Assembly (NCBI GenBank): GCA_902524285.1
Contig: CABZCR010000002.1
Coordinates: forward strand, 30,747 to 94,746
Length of the DNA stretch: 64,000 bases
Source: an uncultured Pelagibacteraceae bacterium
Lineage (GTDB): Bacteria > Pseudomonadota > Alphaproteobacteria > Pelagibacterales > AG-422-B15
Direction: 5' to 3'
The stretch's first letter is position 1. Each line of letters opens with the position of its first letter. Of this stretch, positions 1-8,779 are shown in pieces. Under the pieces are notes generated by a model. It did not search any database and was not told the DNA's origin. It saw only the letters and a program-made list of their open reading frames with translations. The translations under genes were made by a program, and so were the position numbers.

Positions 1-57
1 GATTACATCTACAATTGCATTCCCTATACCAACAATATCAAATTCTTGATTCACCAT
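1..57 (-). CDS. PfkB-family sugar/nucleoside kinase, N-terminal fragment
   Basis: Only the first 19 codons are inside the window. They read M-V-N-Q-E-F-D-I-V-G-I-G-N-A-I-V-D-V-I, which is the typical amino-terminal strand of PfkB/ribokinase-family enzymes, especially the alphaproteobacterial adenosine-kinase-like group (D-V-V-G-I-G-N-A-I-V-D-V). Enzymes of this family phosphorylate a sugar or nucleoside with ATP in the cytoplasm; the substrate cannot be told from this piece. The ATG (57-55) overlaps the end of the upstream SDR gene by seven bases, which suggests translational coupling in one minus-strand operon. Confidence 0.75.
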   Translation of the reverse strand, partial: MVNQEFDIVGIGNAIVDVI

Positions 58-782
58 GTCTCCACCCAAGGACGTAGATCTAGCTCAAACGTCCATGCAT
101 TTTTTGGTTGATTATGTATCATCAAATAGTTTTGCGCAATATCATCTGGCTTCATTAGGCCATCAATTTTTTTCTTTTCTTTTACATACTCAGGAAAAAG
201 TTTATTTACCCACGGTGTATCAATTGCTCCATCTACAATAACATGAGCTACATGAATACCTTTTGGTGCTAACTCTTTTGCCATACTTTGTGCTAAAGCT
301 CTTTTAGCTTGTTTAGCACCGGAGAATGCAGCAAAACCCTCTTTACCTCTAATACTCGCTGTCGCACCGGTAAATATGATTGTCCCTTTCTTTCTTGGCG
401 TCATTTTTCTTGTTACTTCTCTCCCCATAAGAAAAGCACCAAACGTTGCCATTTCCCATACTTTATAATATTTTTTTGAGGTCGTTTCTAAAATGTTGAA
501 ACGAATGTTTGCACCAATGTTGTAAACAGCCACATTAATTTCACCAATCTCTGCTTCTATTTTATTAATAAAGTTAATTACATCATCTTCTTTTCTTGCG
601 TCCAAACTATATGCGAAACACGTTCCGCCATTTTTTTCTATTTCATTTTTTAGCGAGGCTAACTGATCCCCATTTCTTCTAGCAACTACAGTAATGAAAT
701 TATTTTGCGCAAACACTCTCGCTACTGCTGAACCAAGGCTATCACCAGCGCCGATGATGAGTGCTACTTCTTTTTTAGACAT
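51..782 (-). CDS. SDR-family oxidoreductase with Phe at the catalytic Tyr position
   Basis: A 243-residue Rossmann-fold short-chain dehydrogenase. The nucleotide-binding loop is G11-A-G-D-S-L-G17, followed by the basic A-R-R that often favours NADP. The NNAG-like segment is Y-N-I-G-A-N (87-92). A Ser lies at 143 (T-A-S), but the usual Y-x3-K is F153-S-G-A-K157, so the catalytic Tyr is replaced by Phe. From memory, a bacterial SDR subgroup with A-F-S-A-A-K shares this change; its substrates are unknown to me. I chose the ATG at 782 because the seven extra residues of a TTG start at 803 are hydrophobic and precede the normal SDR start. It overlaps the PfkB-type gene downstream and lies 59 bases after nth. 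Confidence 0.8.
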   Translation of the reverse strand: MSKKEVALIIGAGDSLGSAVARVFAQNNFITVVARRNGDQLASLKNEIEKNGGTCFAYSLDARKEDDVINFINKIEAEIGEINVAVYNIGANIRFNILETTSKKYYKVWEMATFGAFLMGREVTRKMTPRKKGTIIFTGATASIRGKEGFAAFSGAKQAKRALAQSMAKELAPKGIHVAHVIVDGAIDTPWVNKLFPEYVKEKKKIDGLMKPDDIAQNYLMIHNQPKNAWTFELDLRPWVETW

Positions 783-841
783 AATGAATAAAGTTATCAG
801 CAAACAATAAACAGTTAAAGGTGTTTTATTTTTGTTATCAA

Positions 842-1495
842 CTATGTTTTTTTTGTTCTAATAGGCTTTTTTCTATTTGGACAACAAGTCTTACATATTT
901 TACACTCTATACCAAAACAACTTCGAGCTTCACAATATTCCCTTCCATAAAATATTATTTGTAAATGTAACTTGTTCCAAAGTTTTTTAGGAAAAATTTT
1001 TTTTAAATCATGCTCGGTTTGCTTTACACTTTTACCATTTGTCAACCCCCATCTTTGTGCAAGTCGATGAATATGAGTATCAACAGGAAATGCTGGGTGA
1101 CCAAAACCTTGTGACATTACAACACTAGCTGTTTTATGTCCTACTCCAGGAAGTGCCTCTAGATCTTCAAAGGTTTCAGGAACCTTACCACTATAATTTT
1201 TCATTAATATTTTTGATAGCTTTGAGATGGCCTTTGATTTTTGTGGTGCAAGACCACAAGGTCTTACGATATTGTAAATTGTTTTGACTGATAGTTTCTC
1301 CATTTTTGCCGGATTATTTGCTTTTTTAAAAAGCAAAGGAGTTACTTCATTGACTCTTTTATCTGTACACTGCGCACTTAGAAGAACAGAAATTAATAAT
1401 TCAAAAATATTTTTATGATTTAGCGGAATTGGGGTTTTGGGATAAATTTTATTTAAAATACTAATAATTTTTTTTGCCTTATCAGCCTTTAACAT
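842..1495 (-). CDS. nth: Endonuclease III (DNA glycosylase/AP lyase)
   Basis: Base-excision repair enzyme that removes oxidised pyrimidines and cleaves the abasic site. The helix-hairpin-helix reads L-P-G-V-G-H-K at 115-121, with catalytic Lys121. Asp139 lies in F-P-V-D-T-H. At 217 residues it has the family's length. The carboxy-terminal Fe-S region carries Cys at 188, 193, 198, 201, 204 and 205. The Escherichia coli spacing C-x6-C-x2-C-x5-C is not kept exactly: the second ligand is displaced, giving C-x9-C-x2-C-x2-C(C). A cluster is still plausible. The gene follows dapB by 17 bases and probably belongs to the dnaK-dnaJ-dapB-nth minus-strand transcription unit, an order I know from other Alphaproteobacteria. 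Confidence 0.93.
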   Translation of the reverse strand: MLKADKAKKIISILNKIYPKTPIPLNHKNIFELLISVLLSAQCTDKRVNEVTPLLFKKANNPAKMEKLSVKTIYNIVRPCGLAPQKSKAISKLSKILMKNYSGKVPETFEDLEALPGVGHKTASVVMSQGFGHPAFPVDTHIHRLAQRWGLTNGKSVKQTEHDLKKIFPKKLWNKLHLQIIFYGREYCEARSCFGIECKICKTCCPNRKKPIRTKKT

Positions 1496-1512
1496 TATGG
1501 TTCTTTTTCAAC

Positions 1513-2322
1513 CTAACTTATATTTAGTACATCCGACATGTCAAATAGGCCAGGTTTTTTGTTCATGCCCCATTTCACAGCTTGTATTGCTCCATTAGCA
1601 AAAATACCCCTATCTTTTGCTGTATGCTTGATAGTAATGTCTTCATCCCTGCTTGAAAAAATAATTTCGTGATCACCAATTACTTCACCTTTGCGGAAGG
1701 ATGAGACTACAATTTTATCTTTAGTACTTTTAGCCTTTATGTTTAGACGAGAGATTTTTTTGATATTTTCAAATTTTTTATTTTTACCTTCTGCTGCAGC
1801 TTGCCCCATCATTACTGCAGTGCCTGAAGGTGCATCAATTTTATGTCGATGATGTGTTTCATTTATTATGATATCAAAATCATTTTTTAAACTTGAGGAA
1901 CTTATTTTAATTAATTTATTTATTAGATTTATACCTAAACTCATATTACCTGATTTTATGATTGTTGCATGCTGCGCAGCGAGTTTAATTTTTTTTAACT
2001 GAGAACTATTAAAACCTGTAGTTCCAATTATATGTACTATTCTTGCTTGAGCTGCATATTTTGTATGTATCATAGTTGCTTCAGGAGTTGTGAAGTCAAT
2101 AACAGCGTCAGTTTTAGCAAATAATGGTATTATATTATCTGTAACTTTAATTTTTAATTTTTTCGTTTTGATTAATTGACCTAAATCTTTGCCAATAGCT
2201 TTATGTCCGCTTCTCTCGGTCGCACCATACAAAACTAGTGATTTATCTTTCAAAACTCTTTTAGCGATTTGCATTCCCATGCGTCCGGTTACGCCAGTTA
2301 TGACAATTTTTATTTTTTTCAT
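1513..2322 (-). CDS. dapB: 4-hydroxy-tetrahydrodipicolinate reductase
   Basis: Catalyses the NAD(P)H-dependent reduction step of the diaminopimelate/lysine pathway, so it supplies both lysine and the peptidoglycan cross-linking amino acid. The amino-terminal dinucleotide loop is G-V-T-G-R-M-G (10-16). The catalytic signature E-T-H-H-R-H-K-I-D-A-P-S-G-T-A spans 154-168, with His156/His157 and Lys160 matching E. coli His159/His160/Lys163. The length of 269 residues is normal. It sits 39 bases downstream of dnaJ and 17 bases upstream of nth on the minus strand, consistent with co-transcription from the dnaK promoter or an internal one. I see no separate promoter in the short gap. Confidence 0.96.
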   Translation of the reverse strand: MKKIKIVITGVTGRMGMQIAKRVLKDKSLVLYGATERSGHKAIGKDLGQLIKTKKLKIKVTDNIIPLFAKTDAVIDFTTPEATMIHTKYAAQARIVHIIGTTGFNSSQLKKIKLAAQHATIIKSGNMSLGINLINKLIKISSSSLKNDFDIIINETHHRHKIDAPSGTAVMMGQAAAEGKNKKFENIKKISRLNIKAKSTKDKIVVSSFRKGEVIGDHEIIFSSRDEDITIKHTAKDRGIFANGAIQAVKWGMNKKPGLFDMSDVLNIS

Positions 2323-2361
2323 TAATTTAGGATAATCGAAATAATTTAAAAAGTAAGTTTT

Positions 2362-3498
2362 TTAAGCTTTTGTTTTCCAAAAATCCTTAGCTTTTTTAAA
2401 AAATGCCGATGCTAAAGGACTCTCGTTTTGATTACTGGTTTCCTGAAAGGATTTCAATAGTTCAATTTGCTTCTTATTTAAATTTACTGGTGTTTCGACT
2501 TTTGCCTGAATATACAAATCACCTAAATAACCGTTGCGAACATTAGGCATGCCTTTTGATTTTAATCTGAATTGGTCACCAGATTGAGTACCTTGGGGTA
2601 TTCTTAGCCTTGCTTTACCGCCATCTATAGTCGGTATGTCAATAGCGCCGCCAACAGCAGCGTCCACCATTGATATTGGTACCTCAGCAAATAAATTTTC
2701 ATTTTCACGAGCAAATATTTCGTGCTCATTTACATTTACAAATATATACAAGTCCCCCTGCTGTCCGCCGTTTAGACCTGCTTCACCTTCTCCAGACAGT
2801 CTTATTCTAGAACCATCATCAACGCCCTTTGGAATTTTCACCATTAAACTCTTTGTTTTCTGTGTTCTCCCAGATCCGTTGCATGGTCTGCATGGATCTG
2901 AAATAGTTGAACCACTTCCCTGACAGGTTGGGCAAGTTTGTTGAATTGAAAAAAACCCCTGTTGTGAGCGTATCTGCCCTCTTCCTCCACATGACTGACA
3001 AGTTACTGGCTGACTTCCTTGAGATGCACCAGAACCTGAACAAGAGTCGCATTTAACTTGAGTTGGAATTTTAACTTTAAATTTTTTACCATTAAATGCT
3101 TCTTCAAGACTAACAGTAATATCATATCTTAAGTCTGAGCCACGATTATTTGTTTTTCTTCTACGATTTCCTCCACCACCAAAAAAGGATGAGTCTCCAA
3201 AAAAGTCTTCAAAAATATCTTGGAAAGCTGATGAATTAAAATCAAAACCAAAACCGCCCTGACCTGCGTTACCATCTACTGCTGCATGACCAAACTGGTC
3301 GTAAGCTGAACGTTTTTCTTTATCATGAAGTATAGCGTATGCTTCACTCGCTTCTTTGAATTTAACCTCCGCATCGGCATCACCCTGATTACGGTCAGGA
3401 TGATACTTCATTGCTAATTTTCTATAGGCTTTTTTGATCTCAGCATCATCAGCTGACTTGGAAACACCAAGAACTTCATAATAGTCTCTTTTTGACAT
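2362..3498 (-). CDS. dnaJ: Hsp40 co-chaperone DnaJ
   Basis: Delivers unfolded clients to DnaK and stimulates its ATPase. All DnaJ regions are present in order: a J domain at residues 1-70 with the H-P-D tripeptide at 33-35, a Gly/Phe-rich linker at about 75-125, four zinc-binding C-x2-C-x-G-x-G repeats ([32 protein letters not shown]), and the carboxy-terminal substrate-binding beta domains. Length is 378 residues, as usual for the type I family. It starts 12 bases after the dnaK stop, so the pair is certainly one operon. Confidence 0.97.
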   Translation of the reverse strand: MSKRDYYEVLGVSKSADDAEIKKAYRKLAMKYHPDRNQGDADAEVKFKEASEAYAILHDKEKRSAYDQFGHAAVDGNAGQGGFGFDFNSSAFQDIFEDFFGDSSFFGGGGNRRRKTNNRGSDLRYDITVSLEEAFNGKKFKVKIPTQVKCDSCSGSGASQGSQPVTCQSCGGRGQIRSQQGFFSIQQTCPTCQGSGSTISDPCRPCNGSGRTQKTKSLMVKIPKGVDDGSRIRLSGEGEAGLNGGQQGDLYIFVNVNEHEIFARENENLFAEVPISMVDAAVGGAIDIPTIDGGKARLRIPQGTQSGDQFRLKSKGMPNVRNGYLGDLYIQAKVETPVNLNKKQIELLKSFQETSNQNESPLASAFFKKAKDFWKTKA

Positions 3499-3510
3499 AA
3501 GCTTACCTGC

Positions 3511-5436
3511 TTACGATTGCTTATTATCTTCTTTGACTTCCTCGAATTCAGCGTCAACAACTTTTTCATTTTTTTGGTTAGATCCACCATCAGTATTGTC
3601 AGACTGCTCGTTTGGATTAGGAGCATCTTGTTGTTGAGCTTTATACATTGCTTCACCTAATTTCATAGACGATTGAGTTAATGCTTCAAGTCCACTTTTA
3701 ATCTTATCGGTGTCATCTGAAGCAATAGCCTCTTTTAAAGCCCTAATATCGTTTTCAATTGTATTCTTTTCTTGCTCAGACACCTTATCACCAAATTCTT
3801 TTAGATTTTTCTCAGCAGAGTGTATCATCGTGTCTGCTTGGTTTTTAACATCAACGCCTTCTCGCTTTTTCTTATCCGCTTCCGCGTTGGCCTCAGCTTC
3901 CTTGACCATTTTGTCGATCTCTTCTTCACTCAAACCACCCGATGCTTGTATTTTAATTTGTTGCTCTTTTCCTGTGCCTTTGTCTTTTGCAGACACATTT
4001 ACAATTCCATTAGCGTCAATATCAAATGTTACTTCAATTTGAGGAACACCCCTGGGTGCAGGTGGAATACCTACTAAGTCAAAGTTTCCAAGTAATTTAT
4101 TATCTGCAGCCATTTCTCTCTCACCCTGGCATACTCGTATTGTTACAGCAGTTTGATTGTCATCAGCAGTTGAAAATACCTGACTTTTCTTTGTCGGAAT
4201 TGTTGTATTTTTATCAATTAATTTTGTAAAAACACCACCAAGTGTTTCAATACCAAGAGATAGAGGTGTAACATCAAGCAATAATACATCCTTAACATCC
4301 CCTTGAAGAATACCAGCTTGTATAGCTGCACCTTGCGCAACAACTTCATCCGGGTTCACTCCTTTATTTGGTTCTTTACCAAAAAAGTTTTTAACAGTTT
4401 CAATAACTTTTGGCATTCTTGTCATACCACCAACCAGGACTACCTCGTCAATTTCACCCGCACTCAATCCAGCATCCTTGAGAGCGGCATCACATGGTTT
4501 AATTGTTTTTTCAATTAAATCATCAACAAGTGTTTCAAGCTTTGCTCTTGTTACTTTTATGTTTAAATGTTTCGGACCTGATTGATCAGCTGTAATAAAT
4601 GGTAAATTAATTTCTGTTTGAGATGTTGAAGATAATTCGATCTTAGCTTTTTCAGCAGATTCTTTCAATCTCTGGAGAGCTAACTTATCTTGAGTAAGGT
4701 CAATATTATTTTCTTTCTTAAATTCTTCAGCAAGATAATTTAAGAGACGAGTGTCAAAATCTTCACCACCTAAAAATGTATCACCATTAGTTGATTTAAC
4801 TTCAAAAACTCCGTCGCCAATTTCTAGAATTGAAATATCAAAAGTACCACCACCTAAATCATATACAGCAATTGTTTTGCCATCTTTCTTATCTAAACCA
4901 TATGCTAGTGCAGCAGCAGTTGGCTCATTGACTATTCTTTCAACTTCAAGTCCAGCTATTTTACCAGCATCTTTAGTGGCTTGTCTTTGAGCATCGTTAA
5001 AGTAAGCAGGGACCGTGATGACAGCTTTTTCAATTTTTTCTCCTAAATACCTTTCTGCATCTTCTTTTAATTTTTGAAGTACAAAAGCAGAAATTTGAGA
5101 TGGTGAATATTTTTCAGATCCTGACTCTACCCATGCGTCACCATTTTCAGATTTAATGATTTTAAAAGGCACCATATCAGCGTCTTTTTTTACCATTGGA
5201 TCATCGAAAGACCTGCCAATAAGTCTCTTAATTGCAAAAAATGTATTTTCAGGATTTGTTACGCCTTGCCTTTTTGCGGGTTGTCCAACTAACTTTTCTT
5301 CATCACTTCCAAAACTTATAATTGAAGGCGTAGTTCTAGATCCTTCAGCATTTTCAATAACCTTAGGGTCCTTTCCATCCATTATCGAGATACAACTATT
5401 TGTAGTTCCTAAATCTATACCTATTACTTTTGCCAT
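3511..5436 (-). CDS. dnaK: Hsp70 chaperone DnaK
   Basis: ATP-dependent cytoplasmic chaperone of 641 residues. The amino-terminal [11 protein letters not shown] phosphate loop, the Y-D-L-G-G-G-T-F-D motif, the [10 protein letters not shown] motif and the [14 protein letters not shown] linker/substrate-domain start are all intact. The carboxy terminus ends in the acidic D-A-E-F-E-E-V tail typical of bacterial DnaK. It heads a minus-strand dnaK-dnaJ pair, and grpE lies 119 bases upstream. A sigma-32-type promoter candidate lies about 30 bases before the ATG (5466-5494). No CIRCE element is visible, and no hrcA gene is present next to grpE. Confidence 0.98.
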   Translation of the reverse strand: MAKVIGIDLGTTNSCISIMDGKDPKVIENAEGSRTTPSIISFGSDEEKLVGQPAKRQGVTNPENTFFAIKRLIGRSFDDPMVKKDADMVPFKIIKSENGDAWVESGSEKYSPSQISAFVLQKLKEDAERYLGEKIEKAVITVPAYFNDAQRQATKDAGKIAGLEVERIVNEPTAAALAYGLDKKDGKTIAVYDLGGGTFDISILEIGDGVFEVKSTNGDTFLGGEDFDTRLLNYLAEEFKKENNIDLTQDKLALQRLKESAEKAKIELSSTSQTEINLPFITADQSGPKHLNIKVTRAKLETLVDDLIEKTIKPCDAALKDAGLSAGEIDEVVLVGGMTRMPKVIETVKNFFGKEPNKGVNPDEVVAQGAAIQAGILQGDVKDVLLLDVTPLSLGIETLGGVFTKLIDKNTTIPTKKSQVFSTADDNQTAVTIRVCQGEREMAADNKLLGNFDLVGIPPAPRGVPQIEVTFDIDANGIVNVSAKDKGTGKEQQIKIQASGGLSEEEIDKMVKEAEANAEADKKKREGVDVKNQADTMIHSAEKNLKEFGDKVSEQEKNTIENDIRALKEAIASDDTDKIKSGLEALTQSSMKLGEAMYKAQQQDAPNPNEQSDNTDGGSNQKNEKVVDAEFEEVKEDNKQS

Positions 5437-5465
5437 ATTCTTATTCTAAATTGATATTTGCTCTA

Positions 5466-5494
5466 TATATGGGTAGTTGATTTTGCAGTACAAC
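5466..5494 (-). promoter_or_regulatory. Candidate sigma-32 (RpoH) heat-shock promoter of dnaK
   Basis: Read on the minus strand, the dnaK upstream region contains GTTGTAC (5494-5488), then 14 bases, then CCCATATA (5473-5466). This resembles the RpoH consensus CTTGAA ... CCCCATNT, with the -10 part being the better match. Transcription would start near 5458, leaving a leader of about 22 bases. The assignment is by eye only. Confidence 0.5.
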
Positions 5495-5555
5495 CCCTTA
5501 CTTAAAAAAAGAGTAAAATGAGATTGTAAGTTATTATTATACTATCCTATTGATT

Positions 5556-6110
5556 TTATTTAACTTTTTTCTTTACCACACCTACAAGCGCTGGTCTTAG
5601 AAGTCTATCTCCAATTTTGTATCCCTCTTGAACAACTTCAGCAACAGTTCCAGCTTCTTGATCATCCTTTTTAACCTCATACATTGCTTGGTGGACATTC
5701 GGATCAAATTGCTCACCCAGCGATTTAATTTGTTCAATCTTAAATTTTTCAAAAGAAGATATAATTTGTTTCTCGGTGAGCTCAATTCCCTCAAATAGTT
5801 GTGAAAGACCGCCTGATTTTTCTTTTACTTCTTTAACTTTAACTGAAGCTATAGCTCTTTGGAGATTATCGAGAACTGATAGTATCTCTTTTGCGAAGTT
5901 TGAAATTACATAATTGCTTAAGTCCTCTTTTTCTCTATCAAATCTTTTTCTTAGATTTTCATTTTCAGCTAGGCTTGTTAGAAGCCTACTCTCAAGCTCT
6001 TTAAGCTTATCATTATTATCAGTACCTGCTTTTTCTGATTTTTCTGCAGAATTATTATCTACTTTGGCAGGTTTAGGATCTAGATTTTTTTTATTTTTAT
6101 TTTTGGTCAT
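5556..6110 (-). CDS. grpE: Nucleotide exchange factor GrpE
   Basis: Releases ADP from DnaK. The 184-residue protein has a Lys/Asn/Asp-rich disordered start, a long heptad helix around residues 35-90 (L-E-S-R-L-L-T-S-L-A-E-N-E-N-L-R-K-R), and the family's carboxy-terminal beta domain with Q-F-D-P-N-V-H-Q-A-M and V-V-Q-E-G-Y-K-I-G-D-R-L-L-R-P-A. It is transcribed divergently from rph with 59 bases between them. In many Alphaproteobacteria hrcA sits upstream of grpE in this spot; it is missing here. On the minus strand a TTGACG hexamer (near 6145) could act as a housekeeping -35. Confidence 0.95.
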   Translation of the reverse strand: MTKNKNKKNLDPKPAKVDNNSAEKSEKAGTDNNDKLKELESRLLTSLAENENLRKRFDREKEDLSNYVISNFAKEILSVLDNLQRAIASVKVKEVKEKSGGLSQLFEGIELTEKQIISSFEKFKIEQIKSLGEQFDPNVHQAMYEVKKDDQEAGTVAEVVQEGYKIGDRLLRPALVGVVKKKVK

Positions 6111-6153
6111 ATTTAATTATGTAATGATCTATATTATTTTCGTCAATACATAG

Positions 6154-6159
6154 TATAAT
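6154..6159 (+). promoter_or_regulatory. Candidate -10 box of rph
   Basis: A perfect TATAAT stands ten bases before the rph ATG (6170). If it is used, transcription would begin at about 6165-6167, leaving almost no leader. The -35 region (near 6131) is a poor match, so this remains tentative. Confidence 0.3.
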
Positions 6160-6169
6160 TTATCACTCA

Positions 6170-6883
6170 ATGAGAAATAATAGAAATATCAACCAAATAA
6201 GAAATATAGAAATAATTCCTAAATTTTCATGCAATCCGGAAGGCTCATGTTTAATTAAATGTGGTAGTACACATGTGATCTGCAGTGCATCACTTGATAG
6301 AAATTTACCAAGATGGTTAAAAAATTCAGAAACTGGGTGGGTAACAGCAGAGTATGGGATGTTACCAAGATCAACTTCTGAGAGAATGTCTAGAGAAGCC
6401 GCTAAAGGCAAACAGTCTGGTAGAACTCAGGAAATCCAAAGACTAATTGGAAGATCACTAAGATCAATAGTTAATTTAGAAGATTTAAGAGAATTACAAA
6501 TAATAATAGATTGTGATGTTATCCAAGCAGATGGCGGAACAAGAACTGCTTCAATCTCAGGATCATTTATTGCACTCCAATTATGCATAAATCATATGCT
6601 AAATAAAAAAATTATAAAAAAAAATCCAATAAGTGAATATGTTGCCGCAATCAGCTGTGGAATTATAAATGGTGAGCCTTATTTAGACTTAGATTTCGAA
6701 GAAGATCAAAATGCTGAAGTAGACGCAAACTTTGTAATAACAGAAAGTGGTAAATTAGTTGAAGTACAGATGACTTCAGAAAAAAAGCTTTGTGAGGAGA
6801 GGTCATTTAATGCAATGTTGGAACTTGCAAAATCAGGGATCTCTGAGATTATCCAAATGCAAAAACAAATTTTAAGTGATTAA
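6170..6883 (+). CDS. rph: Ribonuclease PH
   Basis: Phosphorolytic 3'-to-5' exoribonuclease that trims tRNA 3' ends. The protein is 237 residues, the family's length, and is colinear with it: the S-C-L-I-K-C-G-S-T-H-V-I-C strand, then T-A-E-Y-G-M-L-P-R-S-T, then the R-T-Q-E-I-Q-R-L-I-G-R-S-L-R segment, then D-C-D-V-I-Q-A-D-G-G-T-R-T-A-S-I-S-G, which holds the phosphate- and metal-binding residues. It overlaps the next gene, rdgB, by eight bases, and rph-rdgB is a common alphaproteobacterial pair. No ribosome-binding site is visible, and a TATAAT lies close to the ATG, so a near-leaderless message is possible. Confidence 0.95.
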   Translation: MRNNRNINQIRNIEIIPKFSCNPEGSCLIKCGSTHVICSASLDRNLPRWLKNSETGWVTAEYGMLPRSTSERMSREAAKGKQSGRTQEIQRLIGRSLRSIVNLEDLRELQIIIDCDVIQADGGTRTASISGSFIALQLCINHMLNKKIIKKNPISEYVAAISCGIINGEPYLDLDFEEDQNAEVDANFVITESGKLVEVQMTSEKKLCEERSFNAMLELAKSGISEIIQMQKQILSD

Positions 6884-7490
6884 AAGTATAAAAGAAATAG
6901 TCATTGCCAGTCATAACGAAGGAAAGGTGAGAGAAATCAGATCTCTATTAAAGCCAATGGGATTCAAAATTTACTCCGCAAAAAAATTTTGTATTAATGA
7001 ACCAATTGAAGATGGAAAAACTTTTAGAGAAAATTCTCTAATAAAATCAAAAAATGCTGCCAAAAAATCGGGTATTCCTGCCATTGCTGACGATAGTGGC
7101 CTTTGTATATTATCGCTTGGTAATCAACCTGGAATATACTCAGCCAGATGGGCTGGAAAGGATAAAAATTTTGATACGGCAATCAGAAAAATACGAAAAA
7201 AAATTTATAAAAATAATCATGTTAATAAAAGCTCTAGAAAAGCTTTTTTTTGTTGTGCTTTATCTATTTATTTTCCAGATAATAATTACAGAGTATTTGA
7301 AGGAAAAAAATATGGGCATATTCAATTTCCTCCTTTAGGCAAAAATGGCTTTGGATATGATCCAATATTTGTCCCAATTGGTTATAAAAAAACATTTGGT
7401 GAAATGAATTTCAATTATAAGGAAAGAATAAGTCACCGATCAATTGCATTTAAAAAAATGAAAACTTATTTAGAAAGATTTAAAGATTAA
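6876..7490 (+). CDS. rdgB: XTP/dITP diphosphatase (non-canonical purine NTP house-cleaning)
   Basis: Hydrolyses XTP, dITP and ITP to the monophosphate and so keeps deaminated purines out of DNA. The HAM1/RdgB signature A-S-H-N-E-G-K-V-R-E-I lies near residues 11-21, followed by F-R-E-N-S-L-I-K-S-K-N-A-A, A-D-D-S-G-L, Y-S-A-R-W-A-G, and the late G-F-G-Y-D-P-I-F and S-H-R-S-I-A-F motifs. The GTG at 6876 overlaps the rph stop by eight bases; no better start precedes the S-H-N-E-G-K motif. Length is 204 residues. The stop shares four bases with the convergent lipoprotein gene. hemW, often next in other Alphaproteobacteria, is not here. Confidence 0.93.
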   Translation: MIKSIKEIVIASHNEGKVREIRSLLKPMGFKIYSAKKFCINEPIEDGKTFRENSLIKSKNAAKKSGIPAIADDSGLCILSLGNQPGIYSARWAGKDKNFDTAIRKIRKKIYKNNHVNKSSRKAFFCCALSIYFPDNNYRVFEGKKYGHIQFPPLGKNGFGYDPIFVPIGYKKTFGEMNFNYKERISHRSIAFKKMKTYLERFKD

Positions 7491-8779
7491 TTCAACAGAC
7501 TAAATTTTTGATTCTTTATTTTATATATTTTTGGTTGTCGTAAGACATTGCCATCTGAAGTTATTTTAAACCAACCATTCATTCCAATAAAACCATTGGA
7601 GTTATGCAGTTTTTTTATTGTGAAATTGTTTTTGTCTTGATGAAGATCACTGATGAGTCCAACAATATCATAGCTTAACGCTGCTAAAGAGTGTGGCTTA
7701 GAATTAAAAATTTCAAAATACATATTCTCAAATTTTCTCCGATTATCTATGTCAAGTGACGCAAAGTATCCATTTTCTAAACCTGGCTCTTTAAGTGATA
7801 AATTCTTAGCCCACAAAGAACTTCCTATATATTGAACTTTTTTAGGATCTACATCGTAGTATGGAAGTATAGAGCTGAAGTTTGATACCTCTTGAAAATT
7901 TTGTGCGAAAATTATTAAGGCTTCAAAGTTTAATTGACCGTAGGTATCTAATTTTTTTAATCTCTTCAATTCTTCTTTAGCTTTTTCAGAATTTTCTTTT
8001 TCCAATTGTTTAATTTTCTTTTCTAAATTAGCTTTTCTTTCCTCAAAATTTGAAACATCCTTTGAAACATCATAATAACTTGGAGACTTTGGATTATAGA
8101 AAGTAAAATTAAAGGATGATAAATTATTTTTATCATGAAATTTTTTAATTTCTCTTTCAACACGAATTCCAAACTCATTTCTTGGCACTAATACAGCATA
8201 TTTTTTTAAATCACGTTTAATGGAATAGTTTAATATTCTCTTTATTTCATCTTCTAATTTAAACCCGAACACATATAGTCCCTCGTCTTGTATTTCAGAA
8301 TTATTAGAAAGAGCTATTATGGGTATACTATTATTTTTTGTGATCTCTCTAACCTGATTGACTTTTTCTGAGAAAACTGGCCCAATAATTATATCTATGT
8401 CATCTTTAAGTACGTTATATAATCGAGATAACAACTGTCCTTCATCACCTGTATCAATTATTGTAAATATAATTTTTTTATTATCTTTTTTTTCAATTGC
8501 CAATTGAGCTGAATTTAATAACGATCTACCTATTTGGTAGTGTTTACCACTTAGAGGTAGCATTAAAACAATATTAAGAAATTGCTTTTGAGCAATATCC
8601 TTATCTTCACTCAGTATCTGTAATGATAACGAATTATTATTTTTATTCTTATTATCTAATTTTATAGATTTATTATATGTGGTAGTTTCATTTTGGTAAT
8701 TACTTGGAGTTTCACAACTAAGAAAGCTAATGAATGTAGAGAAAGCTATTAATAGTATAATTTTTTTTTTTAGATACAT
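7487..8779 (-). CDS. LppC/LpoA-type penicillin-binding protein activator lipoprotein
   Basis: A 430-residue outer-membrane or periplasmic lipoprotein. The signal is K-K-K plus a hydrophobic core, ending in a lipobox F-L-S-C with Cys22. The rest has the fold of type-1 periplasmic ligand-binding proteins (V-L-M-P-L-S-G-K-H-Y-Q-I-G, then I-I-G-P-V-F-S-E-K-V), as in LpoA/LppC proteins that activate class A penicillin-binding proteins. A charged, coiled-coil-like insert lies at about residues 235-275 (K-K-I-K-Q-L-E-K-E-N-S-E-K-A-K-E-E). It is divergent from rsmI, as in other Alphaproteobacteria, but the two start codons touch. Codons 3-7 contain an uninterrupted A11 tract. The role in activating a PBP is inferred from the family. 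Confidence 0.8.
   Translation of the reverse strand: MYLKKKIILLIAFSTFISFLSCETPSNYQNETTTYNKSIKLDNKNKNNNSLSLQILSEDKDIAQKQFLNIVLMLPLSGKHYQIGRSLLNSAQLAIEKKDNKKIIFTIIDTGDEGQLLSRLYNVLKDDIDIIIGPVFSEKVNQVREITKNNSIPIIALSNNSEIQDEGLYVFGFKLEDEIKRILNYSIKRDLKKYAVLVPRNEFGIRVEREIKKFHDKNNLSSFNFTFYNPKSPSYYDVSKDVSNFEERKANLEKKIKQLEKENSEKAKEELKRLKKLDTYGQLNFEALIIFAQNFQEVSNFSSILPYYDVDPKKVQYIGSSLWAKNLSLKEPGLENGYFASLDIDNRRKFENMYFEIFNSKPHSLAALSYDIVGLISDLHQDKNNFTIKKLHNSNGFIGMNGWFKITSDGNVLRQPKIYKIKNQKFSLLN

Noticed and set aside
783..803. A seven-residue extension of the SDR protein from a TTG
   Set aside because: The extra hydrophobic residues precede the normal SDR start, and an ATG follows at 782.
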